Assembly: GCA_964473155.1 (NCBI GenBank)
Contig: CAYYNT010000077.1
Span: forward strand, 1 to 19,986
Source: JAJFUG01 sp964473155
GTDB lineage: Bacteria > Gemmatimonadota > Glassbacteria > GWA2-58-10
Length of the DNA stretch: 19,986 nucleotides
Direction: 5' to 3'
Part shown: positions 1 to 7,893 of the stretch, piece after piece
How positions within the stretch are numbered: the stretch's first letter is position 1
Layout: the number at the start of each line of letters is the position of its first letter
Program-made: the position numbers and the translations under genes
The notes under the pieces: generated by a model
What the model saw: the letters and a program-made list of their open reading frames with translations, nothing else
The model's database searches: none
What the model was told of the DNA's origin: nothing

Positions 1-121
1 ACTATTTCCAGCAACATGTATCTGTCTGTTCTTGACTTTCAAGACAGTCGCTACTGGAGGATATCTTTTGCGAAATACTTGTCCGGATTCTTGTTCACTC
101 ACAGCGGAACCAGGCTCCGTT

Positions 122-2158
122 TCAGTTCGGGACAATCCGCGCAGCGAAAGGCGCTTCGCCTTCCGCGGTGACAAGGCTCCCCCCAAGCGCGGACTTGGTG
201 AACAGGATCGTTTTCCCCTCCAGGCTGACACTCACCCGGTCGCCGTCCTCTGTCACGGTCGCCCTTGGGACATCCGTCACGGTCGAGTCCGTGGCGGTCA
301 GAACGTGCAGGAAATAATCCTCTTTGGCCGCCACGGCCGGGGTAACCTCCACGCGGCAGTCCGGGGCCTGTCCCTGGGTTTTCTCCGGCCGGAAATCTCC
401 GCCGTCGTAGCGGAACTGCTCATCCCCGGAGATCAGTGATACTTTCGCCCCGGCTGGCAGGCAGCTCTGCATGAAAAGCCGTCCGCGTCCGTTGGTCTCC
501 ACCAGCATCCCATCCGCCCGGCGCTCGGGAGTGGTCATGGCCTGCAAGGTCCAGGTTTTTTTGAACTCCGGCCTGGCAGCGCGCACCCGGTCGAAGATCA
601 CAAACGTGCCCGGACGCAGATAGACAATCTGACGGGTGCAGAGTTCCATCTTGGCCGCTTTGTACGAGCGGGTGAAATCCCCGGCCGTGTAGAGGTATTC
701 GCCTTTGTCCTCGAACGCGGCAAGGTCGGCGATGTCATAGAGGGCTTTGTTGCGGTTCCATTCCGCCGTGTCGCTGGAGGCCCCGTTGTGGTGCGGCCAG
801 TCGTGGTGCTGCCCTCCGTCGTTGGCGATACGCCCGTCGAAAGCCCTGATTCGCGGCCAGGTCTCGGACGGGTCGTGCACCAGGATAGTGCTGTGGGCGA
901 TAGTGCGCAGGTGGTAGTTGACATCGTGATCCACCCCGAACTCAAAGTACTGGCCGCCGTCACCCGCAAGTTCTTCGTATTTGTAGATCAGGAAATGCCC
1001 GTTGTCCAGGTGCTGGTGTGCGGTGAACCGGTCGCCGCACTTGAAGAAGAAATAGGTGGCATCGTCATCCCAACTGCTTCTGGCGTAGACATAGCCGGGT
1101 CCGGTGGACACATGCGAGAGCTTGAACTTTGAAAGGTCCCCGGCGGTGACTGTCTGGTCGCGCCAGAGGAAATCCTTGTACGCCTGGCTCATGGTGCCGG
1201 AGACGGGGGTCTGCTCGTTGAAAGCTTGGACCATCTGGTGCGCGGTGTCCGCGCGGAAGAAATTCACCAGGATACGGCGCGAGGAGAGCGACTTGTCCCT
1301 GTCGCTGCCGCGCACCCGTCCTCCGCTGTCTCCCATCGGAATGGAGCGCCGGGTGTTGTTCTCGCGCAGTCCGGGGTAACATTCGAACATGTCGGCCACG
1401 GCGCGGTTGCGGTAGAACTCCGGGGCCGGAGCATAGTAGTCGATCCCGGCGCAGGCGCGGGCCGCCTCGCAGAAAAACAGCCACTCGTATTCCCAGTAAT
1501 GGATGTAATAGCCCTCGCCGAATCCGCCACCCGTTCCGGCCAGCACCAGGGCCGGGCTTGCCAGTTCGCGGATGTCCTTGTCCAACTTGTCCACTATCTC
1601 TTTCGCTCGGTCGTATTCGTAATAAGTGGCGTACCCGGCCAGGCCGTAGCCCCAGTGCTTGTAGCCGTACCAGCCGTTGTGGAACACGTGCGGCTCGCTG
1701 CCCGTGTTGGCGTCCACTGTCTCGCCGATATATTTATAGAATTTTTCTTTCTGCTCCTGTGTCCAGAGGGGATAACAGAGGTCGTACACGATGGCGCAGT
1801 TGGCCATGTCATGGCCGAAAGTGACGTGGCCCGAGCGGATCGGGGCGTCGATTATCTTCATCGCTAGGTCCAGGGCCTTCCGTCCGGCCGAGTCGCTTTC
1901 CTCGATCGCATAGAGCAGCGCGGCCGAGGTCATCATTTCGTGATCTCCGGCGGGCATGTTCTCCAGCACCACCCGGCGCATGCGGTTATAGTCCTCGGCG
2001 CGCATGCGGGCTGTCTCCTGAAGCTGGCGCTTCGATCCCAGAAGGCGCGGATGCTCGCGTGGCACGGGGTGCGGCCCGCCGGTCAGGCTGCCGGAGCAGG
2101 AAAGCAGTGGAAGAAGGACAAACGGAAGCAGGGCCAGGACATACAACGAGCGTTTCAT
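122..2158 (-). CDS. Heparinase II/III-like polysaccharide lyase, predicted lipoprotein (paralogue 1)
   Basis: This is a 678-residue secreted enzyme-like protein of the heparinase II/III family: a helical N-terminal toroid (DUF4962-like) followed by a beta-sandwich Hepar_II_III domain. Family members cleave uronic-acid-containing glycans by beta-elimination. The N-terminus has a hydrophobic stretch ending in a lipobox (LLSC, Cys21), so a lipid anchor is expected. Candidate active-site regions are FHN at 159-161, GEGYYIHYW at 214-222, AHQHLDNGH at 380-388 and a second conserved His at 422 (IAHSTILV). The start is supported by GGAG nine bases upstream of the ATG. It is the last of three tandem paralogues, 38 bp after the preceding one, and probably shares their transcript. 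The substrate cannot be read from sequence; heparin itself is not implied. The family call is firm, catalytic activity is inferred. Confidence 0.88.
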   Translation of the reverse strand: MKRSLYVLALLPFVLLPLLSCSGSLTGGPHPVPREHPRLLGSKRQLQETARMRAEDYNRMRRVVLENMPAGDHEMMTSAALLYAIEESDSAGRKALDLAMKIIDAPIRSGHVTFGHDMANCAIVYDLCYPLWTQEQKEKFYKYIGETVDANTGSEPHVFHNGWYGYKHWGYGLAGYATYYEYDRAKEIVDKLDKDIRELASPALVLAGTGGGFGEGYYIHYWEYEWLFFCEAARACAGIDYYAPAPEFYRNRAVADMFECYPGLRENNTRRSIPMGDSGGRVRGSDRDKSLSSRRILVNFFRADTAHQMVQAFNEQTPVSGTMSQAYKDFLWRDQTVTAGDLSKFKLSHVSTGPGYVYARSSWDDDATYFFFKCGDRFTAHQHLDNGHFLIYKYEELAGDGGQYFEFGVDHDVNYHLRTIAHSTILVHDPSETWPRIRAFDGRIANDGGQHHDWPHHNGASSDTAEWNRNKALYDIADLAAFEDKGEYLYTAGDFTRSYKAAKMELCTRQIVYLRPGTFVIFDRVRAARPEFKKTWTLQAMTTPERRADGMLVETNGRGRLFMQSCLPAGAKVSLISGDEQFRYDGGDFRPEKTQGQAPDCRVEVTPAVAAKEDYFLHVLTATDSTVTDVPRATVTEDGDRVSVSLEGKTILFTKSALGGSLVTAEGEAPFAARIVPN

Positions 2159-2196
2159 TACCGGTATCTCCTCTCTACGGTTTCAGAACTTACATC

Positions 2197-4227
2197 TTAT
2201 TCTATAATGCCTGTGGCGAGCGGAGCGCTTTGGCCATTCAGCACCACCGCTCCGCCGTCTTTAGTTTTTTCGAACAGCACCGCATAGTCACCGATCCGCA
2301 CCCGCACCTGCGATCCCTTTTCCTCGACTGACGCCACCGGGACGTTTTCAGTCCCCGAGTCCACGGTGGTCAGCACGTGCAGGAAAAAGTCCTCGCGCGC
2401 CGGTTTCGTGGGCGACACCTCGACACGGCACTCCGGCGCCGGGCCGACATCGTGGTCCGGTAGGTGCGCCACACCGTCGATCCGGTACAGGTCATCCCCG
2501 GACACAAGATGCACTGTCGGCTGTTTCGGCAGAAGGGTCTGCACGAAAAGCCGGCCGTTGCCGTTGTCCAGGGCCAGACGGCCGTCCGGTAGTTCCAGCG
2601 GTTTTTTCATCGCCTGGAGCAGCCAGGTCTTGGCGAACTCCGGTCTCGTGCCGCGCACCCGGTCGAATATAACGAACGTGCCGGGGCGGAAATATACTAT
2701 CTGACGGGTGAACGACTCCAGTTTGCTCTTTCGATAAGATTTCGAGCAATCTCCGGCCAGGTAGAGATAAGCTCCGCGGTCCTCGAAAGCCGTTATCCGG
2801 GCGATGTCGTAAAGCTCGGGGTGGGCCAGGAAATCGGCGGCATCCTGCACCGCGCCGTTGTGGTGCGGCCAGTCGTGGTGCTGGCCCCCGTCGTTGCTGA
2901 TTGCCCCTTTGTAGGCCCTGATCTGAGGCCATTTTTCGGCCGGGTCATGGATCAATATCGTGCTGTGGGCGATACTGCGCGCGAGGTAATTGACCTCGTG
3001 GTCCGTCTCGAAAGCATAGAACTGCCCGCCATCACCCGCCAGTTCTCCGCGTCTGAATATGTTGAAATGCCCGTTGTCCAGGTGCTGGTGGCTGGTGTAG
3101 CGCGGGCCGCACTTGAAAGAGAAATATACAGCGTCATCCTCCCACGAACTGCGGGCGAACACATAGCCCGTACTGCGCGACAGATGCGAGAGCCTGAACG
3201 ATTTAAGTCCGCCGGGAGGGACGGAGGTGTCTTTCCAGAGGAAATCCATGAACGCATACAACGGCTGTCCAAGCGCGGGCGTGTCCCGGTCGAAAGCCGC
3301 CACTGCGCGGTGCGCCGGGTCATCCCGGAACCGAGAGGTCAGGATGCGGCGGCAGGTCAGCTCGTGGTCTCGCTCCCAGGTGTAGACCCGCCCGCCGCTG
3401 TCGCCCATGGGGACGCTTCGGCGCGTACCATGTTCACCAACTCCGGGGTAGCACTCGAACATGCTGGCCACTGCCCGCCGTCCCAGGAATTCAGGGCTTT
3501 CGGCGAACCAGTCCAGGCCTTCAAGACGGAGGGCGATATCGCAATAAATCAGCCACTGGAGCGTCCAGTAGTGCACATAGTAGCCCTCGGCCCAGACACC
3601 GTTTTCGCCGCACAGACGCCAGGAGGGAAGCACGCGCTCGCGGATTTCCTTTCCCAGTGCGGCCAGGATTTCAGGAGCGCGCGGGTTCTCGTAATAGGTG
3701 GCGTAGCAGGCGATTCCGATCCCGGCATTCTTGTAGCTGTAGAATCCGTTGTGGAAAACCGACAGTTCGGAGCTGGTGTTGGCGTCGATGGTCCGGTTCA
3801 TGTAGTCGATGAACTCGGCGGCCTCGGAGTCTGTCCAGGCCGCGCGGCAATGGTCGAAAACCACGGCGCAGTTGGCCAGGTCGATCCCGAAAGTCTCATG
3901 GCCCACGCGGATCGGTCCGCGGATCAGCTTGAGCGCCCGTTCCACCGCGGAACGCGCCTGCCATTTGTCACCCGTGACCGCCGAGGCCAGCGCCGCACTG
4001 AACATGAACTCCTGGTTGCCGCCCTGGGATTCGAGCGATGTCTCATCCATCCGGACGAAAGCCTCGTGGCGCTCGCGGGCCAGCTCACGCAGATGATCGA
4101 GCGAACCGAACAGGCGCGGGTGCTCGCGGGGCACGGGGCGGCGCTGGGCGTACAGGGAACCCGCCGCCAGGAGAGCCAGGCCGAGAATAAGGATAGGAGA
4201 TTTTCTGCGTGAGGTCTGCAGCAACAT
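2197..4227 (-). CDS. Heparinase II/III-like polysaccharide lyase, secreted (paralogue 2, diverged)
   Basis: This 676-residue protein has the same two-domain architecture as its neighbours: a Sec signal peptide (cleavage likely after SLYA, about residue 27), the shared PVPREHPRLFGS segment, a helical toroid, then a Hepar_II_III beta-sandwich. The ATG at 4227 is preferred over a GTG one codon earlier because GGAGG lies five bases before the ATG and only two before the GTG. The His-rich motif SHQHLDNGH (379-387) and AEGYYVHYW (213-221) are kept, so catalysis is plausible. It differs from paralogues 1 and 3 in the toroid: YKNAGIGIA replaces YKHWGYGLA, and TLQWLIYCD replaces the SYEWMFFCE type. 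This suggests a different cleft and substrate. It starts 12 bp after the stop of the upstream paralogue, indicating one operon. Substrate unknown. Confidence 0.87.
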   Translation of the reverse strand: MLLQTSRRKSPILILGLALLAAGSLYAQRRPVPREHPRLFGSLDHLRELARERHEAFVRMDETSLESQGGNQEFMFSAALASAVTGDKWQARSAVERALKLIRGPIRVGHETFGIDLANCAVVFDHCRAAWTDSEAAEFIDYMNRTIDANTSSELSVFHNGFYSYKNAGIGIACYATYYENPRAPEILAALGKEIRERVLPSWRLCGENGVWAEGYYVHYWTLQWLIYCDIALRLEGLDWFAESPEFLGRRAVASMFECYPGVGEHGTRRSVPMGDSGGRVYTWERDHELTCRRILTSRFRDDPAHRAVAAFDRDTPALGQPLYAFMDFLWKDTSVPPGGLKSFRLSHLSRSTGYVFARSSWEDDAVYFSFKCGPRYTSHQHLDNGHFNIFRRGELAGDGGQFYAFETDHEVNYLARSIAHSTILIHDPAEKWPQIRAYKGAISNDGGQHHDWPHHNGAVQDAADFLAHPELYDIARITAFEDRGAYLYLAGDCSKSYRKSKLESFTRQIVYFRPGTFVIFDRVRGTRPEFAKTWLLQAMKKPLELPDGRLALDNGNGRLFVQTLLPKQPTVHLVSGDDLYRIDGVAHLPDHDVGPAPECRVEVSPTKPAREDFFLHVLTTVDSGTENVPVASVEEKGSQVRVRIGDYAVLFEKTKDGGAVVLNGQSAPLATGIIE

Positions 4228-4239
4228 CACGGCCTCCGT

Positions 4240-6285
4240 TCAATCTGCATTTACTTTTGCTTCCAGGGGAAACTGTCCGGCCGGAGAGCCGATCCAGCCA
4301 CCGTCTTTATTCTTTTCGAACGTGATGCTGTATCCCGCCGCCTGAATTTCTATCTTGCCGTCGCGTTCGTTCAGGTTCGCCGCCGGCACGGACTCAACCC
4401 CGCTGTCAGTGGCGGTCAGGACATGCAGGAACCAGTCCTGTTTCGACTGTTCGGAGGGAGAAACCTCCACCCGGCAGCGCACCATCCTGCCTATTTCCTG
4501 GTCCGGCGGGCAGGCCCAGCCCTCGACCACGTACAGTTCCGGCCCGGAGACCAGTTTTACAAACGGATTTTTCGGCAGGAGAGTCTGGACAAAAAGACGG
4601 CCTCGGCCATTGGTCACCACCAGACAGTCGTCGCGTTTCTCCGGCACGCTCATCGCCTGAAGAAGCCATGTCTTGGCATACTCGGGTTTCGTGCTGCGCA
4701 CGCGGTCGAACACGATAAACGTCCCCGGCCGTATGTACACTATCTGGCGGGTGAACTCCTCCAGCTTGTTTTTCGAGTAGGAGCGGGTCAGGTCGCCGGC
4801 GGTGTACAGCCAGTCCCCGTGGTCCTGAAAAGCGTTCAAGCCGGCGATATCGTACAGGGCGCGTTCTTTTTCCCAATCGGCCGCATCCGAAACCGATCCG
4901 TTATGGTGCGGCCAGGAGTGAGTCTGGCCTCCATCGTTGACCATCCGTCCTTTCCAGGCGCGTATGTTGCTCCAGGTCTCCGACGGGTCCTTGACCAGGA
5001 CAGTGTTGTGGGCGATAGTGCGGCAGTAGTAATTGACCGCGTGATTGCCATCAAACGTATCGTATATTCCGCCGTCGCCCGCCAGTTCCTCGTTCTTGTA
5101 GATCAGAAAGTGGCCGTTGTCCAGGTGCTGATGAGCGGTGAAACGGTCCCCGGCCTTGAAGAAGAAATATGTCGCGTCCTCGTCCCAATTGCTTCTCGCG
5201 CTGACAAACCCCGGACCGGTGCTTACATGACTGAGCCGGAAGCTTTTCAGGTCTCCCGAGGGAACCGTGGCGTCGCGCCAGAGAAAATCCTTGTAGGCGT
5301 TGACACTGGAGCCGATCAGCGGAGTGGTTTCATTGAACGCCTGCACTATCTGATGATCCGGGTCATCGCGGAACCGGTTGACCAGGATGCGGCGGGCAGA
5401 GAGAGTCTTGTCGCGCTCTGCTGTGAACACGTCGCCCCGGCCGTCGCCCATCGGAACCGGCCGTCGCGAGGCGTAGACCCCGATTCCGGGATAGGTCTCG
5501 AACATCGCCGCGACTGCGCGCCGTCCCATGAACTCGGGCGAGGCGGCGAAATAATCCACCCCCTCCACCCGGCCGGCGCACTCGCAGAAAAACATCCACT
5601 CGTAGCTCCAGTAGTTCACGTAGTACCCCTCGGCCCAGCCCCCGCCGTTCCCGGCCATCCGCATCGCCGGGACCACCCGCTCCAGGTATTCCTTCTCCAG
5701 GTTGTCATGTATCTCTTTCGCCCGGCCGTACTCGTAATAAGTGGCATAAGCGGCCAGGCCGTAACCCCAGTGCTTGTAGCTGTACCAGGCGTTGTGGAAT
5801 ACGGCGGTCTCGCTGGTGACATTGGCCTCCACCGTGCGGCTGATATAGTCGTGAAACTGCGCCCGCTGCTCCGGGGTCCAGAGCGGCCAGCAAAGGTCGT
5901 AAACCAGGGCGCAGTTGGCCAGGATATCGCCGAAACGGGTGTGGCCCACCAGGATCGGGTCGCCGATATGCTTCATGGCGATCTTCACTGCCTCGCGGCC
6001 CCAGTTTTCCGCTGACTGGCCCTCGATTGCATAGACCAGGGCGCAGGAGAGCATGCGCTCGTGGTCGCCGCCCTCGCGCTGGGTTACGATCTCGCTCATC
6101 CGCGTGTAGGCTTCGGGACGTTCGCGGGCCAGATTTTTCAGATAACCGGCGCTGCCCAGCAGGCGCGGGTGCTCGCGGGGGATCGGCCGGCGGCCGGAAT
6201 CGAACGGCAAGGCGGCGGTCAGGGTGGTGGTGTTCAGAATAAAGATGCTGAATAACAGAGGCAGGAACGGACGAAAGAGTTTCAT
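4240..6285 (-). CDS. Heparinase II/III-like polysaccharide lyase, secreted (paralogue 3, first in operon)
   Basis: This 681-residue protein begins with a Sec signal peptide (hydrophobic core about residues 7-25), followed by the PIPREHPRLLGS segment shared by all three paralogues. The helical domain carries FHNAWYSYKHWGYG (163-176) and AEGYYVNYW (218-226). The C-terminal Hepar_II_III domain carries TAHQHLDNGH (383-392) and IAHNTVLV, the latter typical of the family. The expected role is beta-elimination of an acidic polysaccharide outside the cytoplasm. It is closer to paralogue 1 than to paralogue 2 in the cleft motifs. A G-rich Shine-Dalgarno tract ends six bases before the ATG. As the promoter-proximal gene it probably drives the three-gene minus-strand operon from the divergent intergenic region at 6286-6554. 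Confidence 0.88.
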   Translation of the reverse strand: MKLFRPFLPLLFSIFILNTTTLTAALPFDSGRRPIPREHPRLLGSAGYLKNLARERPEAYTRMSEIVTQREGGDHERMLSCALVYAIEGQSAENWGREAVKIAMKHIGDPILVGHTRFGDILANCALVYDLCWPLWTPEQRAQFHDYISRTVEANVTSETAVFHNAWYSYKHWGYGLAAYATYYEYGRAKEIHDNLEKEYLERVVPAMRMAGNGGGWAEGYYVNYWSYEWMFFCECAGRVEGVDYFAASPEFMGRRAVAAMFETYPGIGVYASRRPVPMGDGRGDVFTAERDKTLSARRILVNRFRDDPDHQIVQAFNETTPLIGSSVNAYKDFLWRDATVPSGDLKSFRLSHVSTGPGFVSARSNWDEDATYFFFKAGDRFTAHQHLDNGHFLIYKNEELAGDGGIYDTFDGNHAVNYYCRTIAHNTVLVKDPSETWSNIRAWKGRMVNDGGQTHSWPHHNGSVSDAADWEKERALYDIAGLNAFQDHGDWLYTAGDLTRSYSKNKLEEFTRQIVYIRPGTFIVFDRVRSTKPEYAKTWLLQAMSVPEKRDDCLVVTNGRGRLFVQTLLPKNPFVKLVSGPELYVVEGWACPPDQEIGRMVRCRVEVSPSEQSKQDWFLHVLTATDSGVESVPAANLNERDGKIEIQAAGYSITFEKNKDGGWIGSPAGQFPLEAKVNAD

Positions 6286-6459
6286 GACATGCCCCCCGGC
6301 TGGAAGAAAATACCGGCTTGCGTGATTTTAAACCATGTTGATCGACGGATGGAGAATTAAATCTTGATCGTTCGGTAGATTTTGGCAACAGGTTTTTTCT
6401 CCCGCTGTTTCGCAGCCGTGCGCCTATCCCAGATAAACATTAAATGTCCGTAATTTCTC

Positions 6460-6489
6460 TTGACTGATTTATTATCTCTCAAGTATTAA
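6460..6489 (+). promoter_or_regulatory. Possible sigma-70-type promoter for the plus-strand gene at 6555
   Basis: TTGACT at 6460-6465 and TATTAA at 6484-6489 are separated by 18 bp in an AT-rich patch of the divergent intergenic region, giving a leader of roughly 60 bases before the ATG at 6555. For the opposite operon I see only a TAAAAT-like -10 (6325-6330, minus strand) with no convincing -35. The call rests on consensus resemblance alone. Confidence 0.4.
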
Positions 6490-6554
6490 ATAGCGGCAAA
6501 AGGAGTGTCATCCCGTTCGATATCCAGATATAACTTTTCACCCCGGAGTGACCG

Positions 6555-7619
6555 ATGGACAAGGTAACAGCGGCGGTCCTTTTTCTGTCTCTTTGTTTGG
6601 TGACGGCAGTTGCACATGCAGGAGAGCAGGCCGCAAAGCCGCTCTCCTGCCATCGCATAATCTGTGTCTGGTCGGTGGAGGCCGGGAATGAACAGGAAAT
6701 GTCACTGGCGGTGGAGCAGGCCGCGGCGCTCGGTTTCAACGCCGTCTGCTGGGACCGTCCCGAACTGCCCGCTCTCTGCCGCGCGCGCGGGCTGAGGTCT
6801 TTCGCCCTGCTCTGCCCGCTGGCCAGGCGCGCCGGGGCCAGGCTCCAGGTTCTTACCGATGGTGAGGACAGCCTGCCGGGTTTTGATCCGCCGCATATTT
6901 CTCCCGATCAGTTTTATCAGTTCGGCGGCGAGCCGGTGGCTGGAAACACTGAGATACTGGACCAGAATTTCACCTGCCCCAACGATAGCGGAGTGGTGAA
7001 TTATACTCTGGCTGAGGTGGAACGGCTGCGGCGGGCCGGTTATGACGGGGTCCTGTTCGATTTCGTGGGCTACCGGAATTACCGCTCCTGCGAATGCCCG
7101 GTCTGCCGCGAGCGCCTGGCCGCCTGGCGCGCCTCTCATACTGAGTTGAATGAGCAGGAGGCCGCCGGGCGGTTTTATGCCGAACAGTTGATCGCGCTCT
7201 ACGACACCCTGTATGACAAGACCAGGGCCCTGGCCCCCGGCCTGATCGTGGGCAACCACATTCATCCGGTCTACCTGCCCGACCTGTTCTACGGCCTGCG
7301 GGTTAAAGTGGACCTGGCAGGGATAACCACCGCCTGGTTTTTCCAGCCGCACTGGCCGCTGGAAAAAGTGAAAGAATATACCCGCAAGGTTGTGGAGGGG
7401 CCGTACCGTTTCGGTTTCACCCAGGGCATGCCGATGTTAGGGTTCTACACCGACGGAGTCTATGCGCGTGACCACAAGAGCGCGGCGAGGCTGCGCGAGG
7501 AGCTGCGTATTATCAAGCAGGCCGGGGCGCGGCATATTGTCGTCTGCGAGCTGGGAAACCTTCTGCGCGACAGCGCGGCCGGTCAGGTTGTGCGGGAAGA
7601 ACTGGCCGGGGAGAGGTGA
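6555..7619 (+). CDS. Secreted TIM-barrel protein, glycoside-hydrolase-like, family unassigned
   Basis: This 354-residue protein has a clear signal peptide ending AVAHA (about residue 22). The body reads as a beta/alpha barrel: an early VWSVEAG strand, AAALGFNAVCWD, then GYDGVLFDFVGYRNY (162-176) followed at once by a CECPVC cluster (179-184). An Asp-containing barrel strand followed by a CxCxxC cluster recurs in uncharacterised glycoside-hydrolase-like families (GHL6-like proteins and relatives). A late strand ends VVCELGNL, with Glu332 as a candidate catalytic residue. GGAG lies six bases before the ATG. It heads the plus-strand group of carbohydrate enzymes, divergent from the lyase operon, so a role in processing the same glycan is likely. 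I cannot name a family or prove hydrolase activity; it may be a non-catalytic barrel. Confidence 0.8.
   Translation: MDKVTAAVLFLSLCLVTAVAHAGEQAAKPLSCHRIICVWSVEAGNEQEMSLAVEQAAALGFNAVCWDRPELPALCRARGLRSFALLCPLARRAGARLQVLTDGEDSLPGFDPPHISPDQFYQFGGEPVAGNTEILDQNFTCPNDSGVVNYTLAEVERLRRAGYDGVLFDFVGYRNYRSCECPVCRERLAAWRASHTELNEQEAAGRFYAEQLIALYDTLYDKTRALAPGLIVGNHIHPVYLPDLFYGLRVKVDLAGITTAWFFQPHWPLEKVKEYTRKVVEGPYRFGFTQGMPMLGFYTDGVYARDHKSAARLREELRIIKQAGARHIVVCELGNLLRDSAAGQVVREELAGER
6618..6650. repeat. 10-bp perfect inverted repeat inside the signal-peptide junction
   Basis: GCAGGAGAGC at 6618-6627 and its exact reverse complement at 6641-6650 enclose a 13-base loop whose ends (GGC and GCC) can pair further. 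It lies within the coding sequence just after the signal-peptide codons of the gene at 6555, around the AHAGEQ to PLSC segment. It could form an mRNA hairpin affecting early translation, or may be coincidental. Confidence 0.5.
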
Positions 7620-7893
7620 GGCTCCAAGATCTACAATGATCAGGAGGCTGAATAGAAAGAAAACGGCGGTAATAGTCGCACGGCATGAAACTACTATCGG
7701 CAAGGCCTTATTATTAAATTGTAATATCCATGAATGAGCTTTGGGTGAATTCACAAACCGTCAGATGAAACAGAAAGAACTGTCTTGCGGTTTCCGTCAG
7801 GATTGTACCACCTGGTATTTCACTTGGATGAATCATTCTGGAAATATATTTTTTGCGATGGATATTGTCGCTGTAAAACACAAGGAGGCGCGG
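7620..7893. other. Intergenic region with no firm feature
   Basis: This stretch of 274 bases is noticeably more AT-rich than the flanking genes. The reading frame of the next gene is open upstream to a TTG at 7741, but that extension has no ribosome-binding site and would bury the signal peptide, so I treat it as untranslated. A TATATT at 7845-7850 could be a -10 box, but no well-spaced -35 is present. A separate promoter for the gene at 7894 is therefore possible but not shown. Confidence 0.4.

Noticed and set aside
26..47. Imperfect hairpin downstream of the last lyase gene, considered as a terminator
   Set aside because: The stem has a bulge, lies about 75 bases beyond the stop and has no T-run on the minus-strand transcript.
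2821..4212. Long plus-strand open frame (463 codons) opposite lyase paralogue 2
   Set aside because: It is antisense to a clear family member and has no family motifs. Similar shadows oppose the other lyases (for example 4423-6015) and arise from GC-rich third-position bias.
7741..7893. N-terminal extension of the unassigned secreted protein from TTG at 7741 or ATG at 7858
   Set aside because: The GTG at 7894 has a strong ribosome-binding site and begins directly at a signal peptide; the longer forms have neither.
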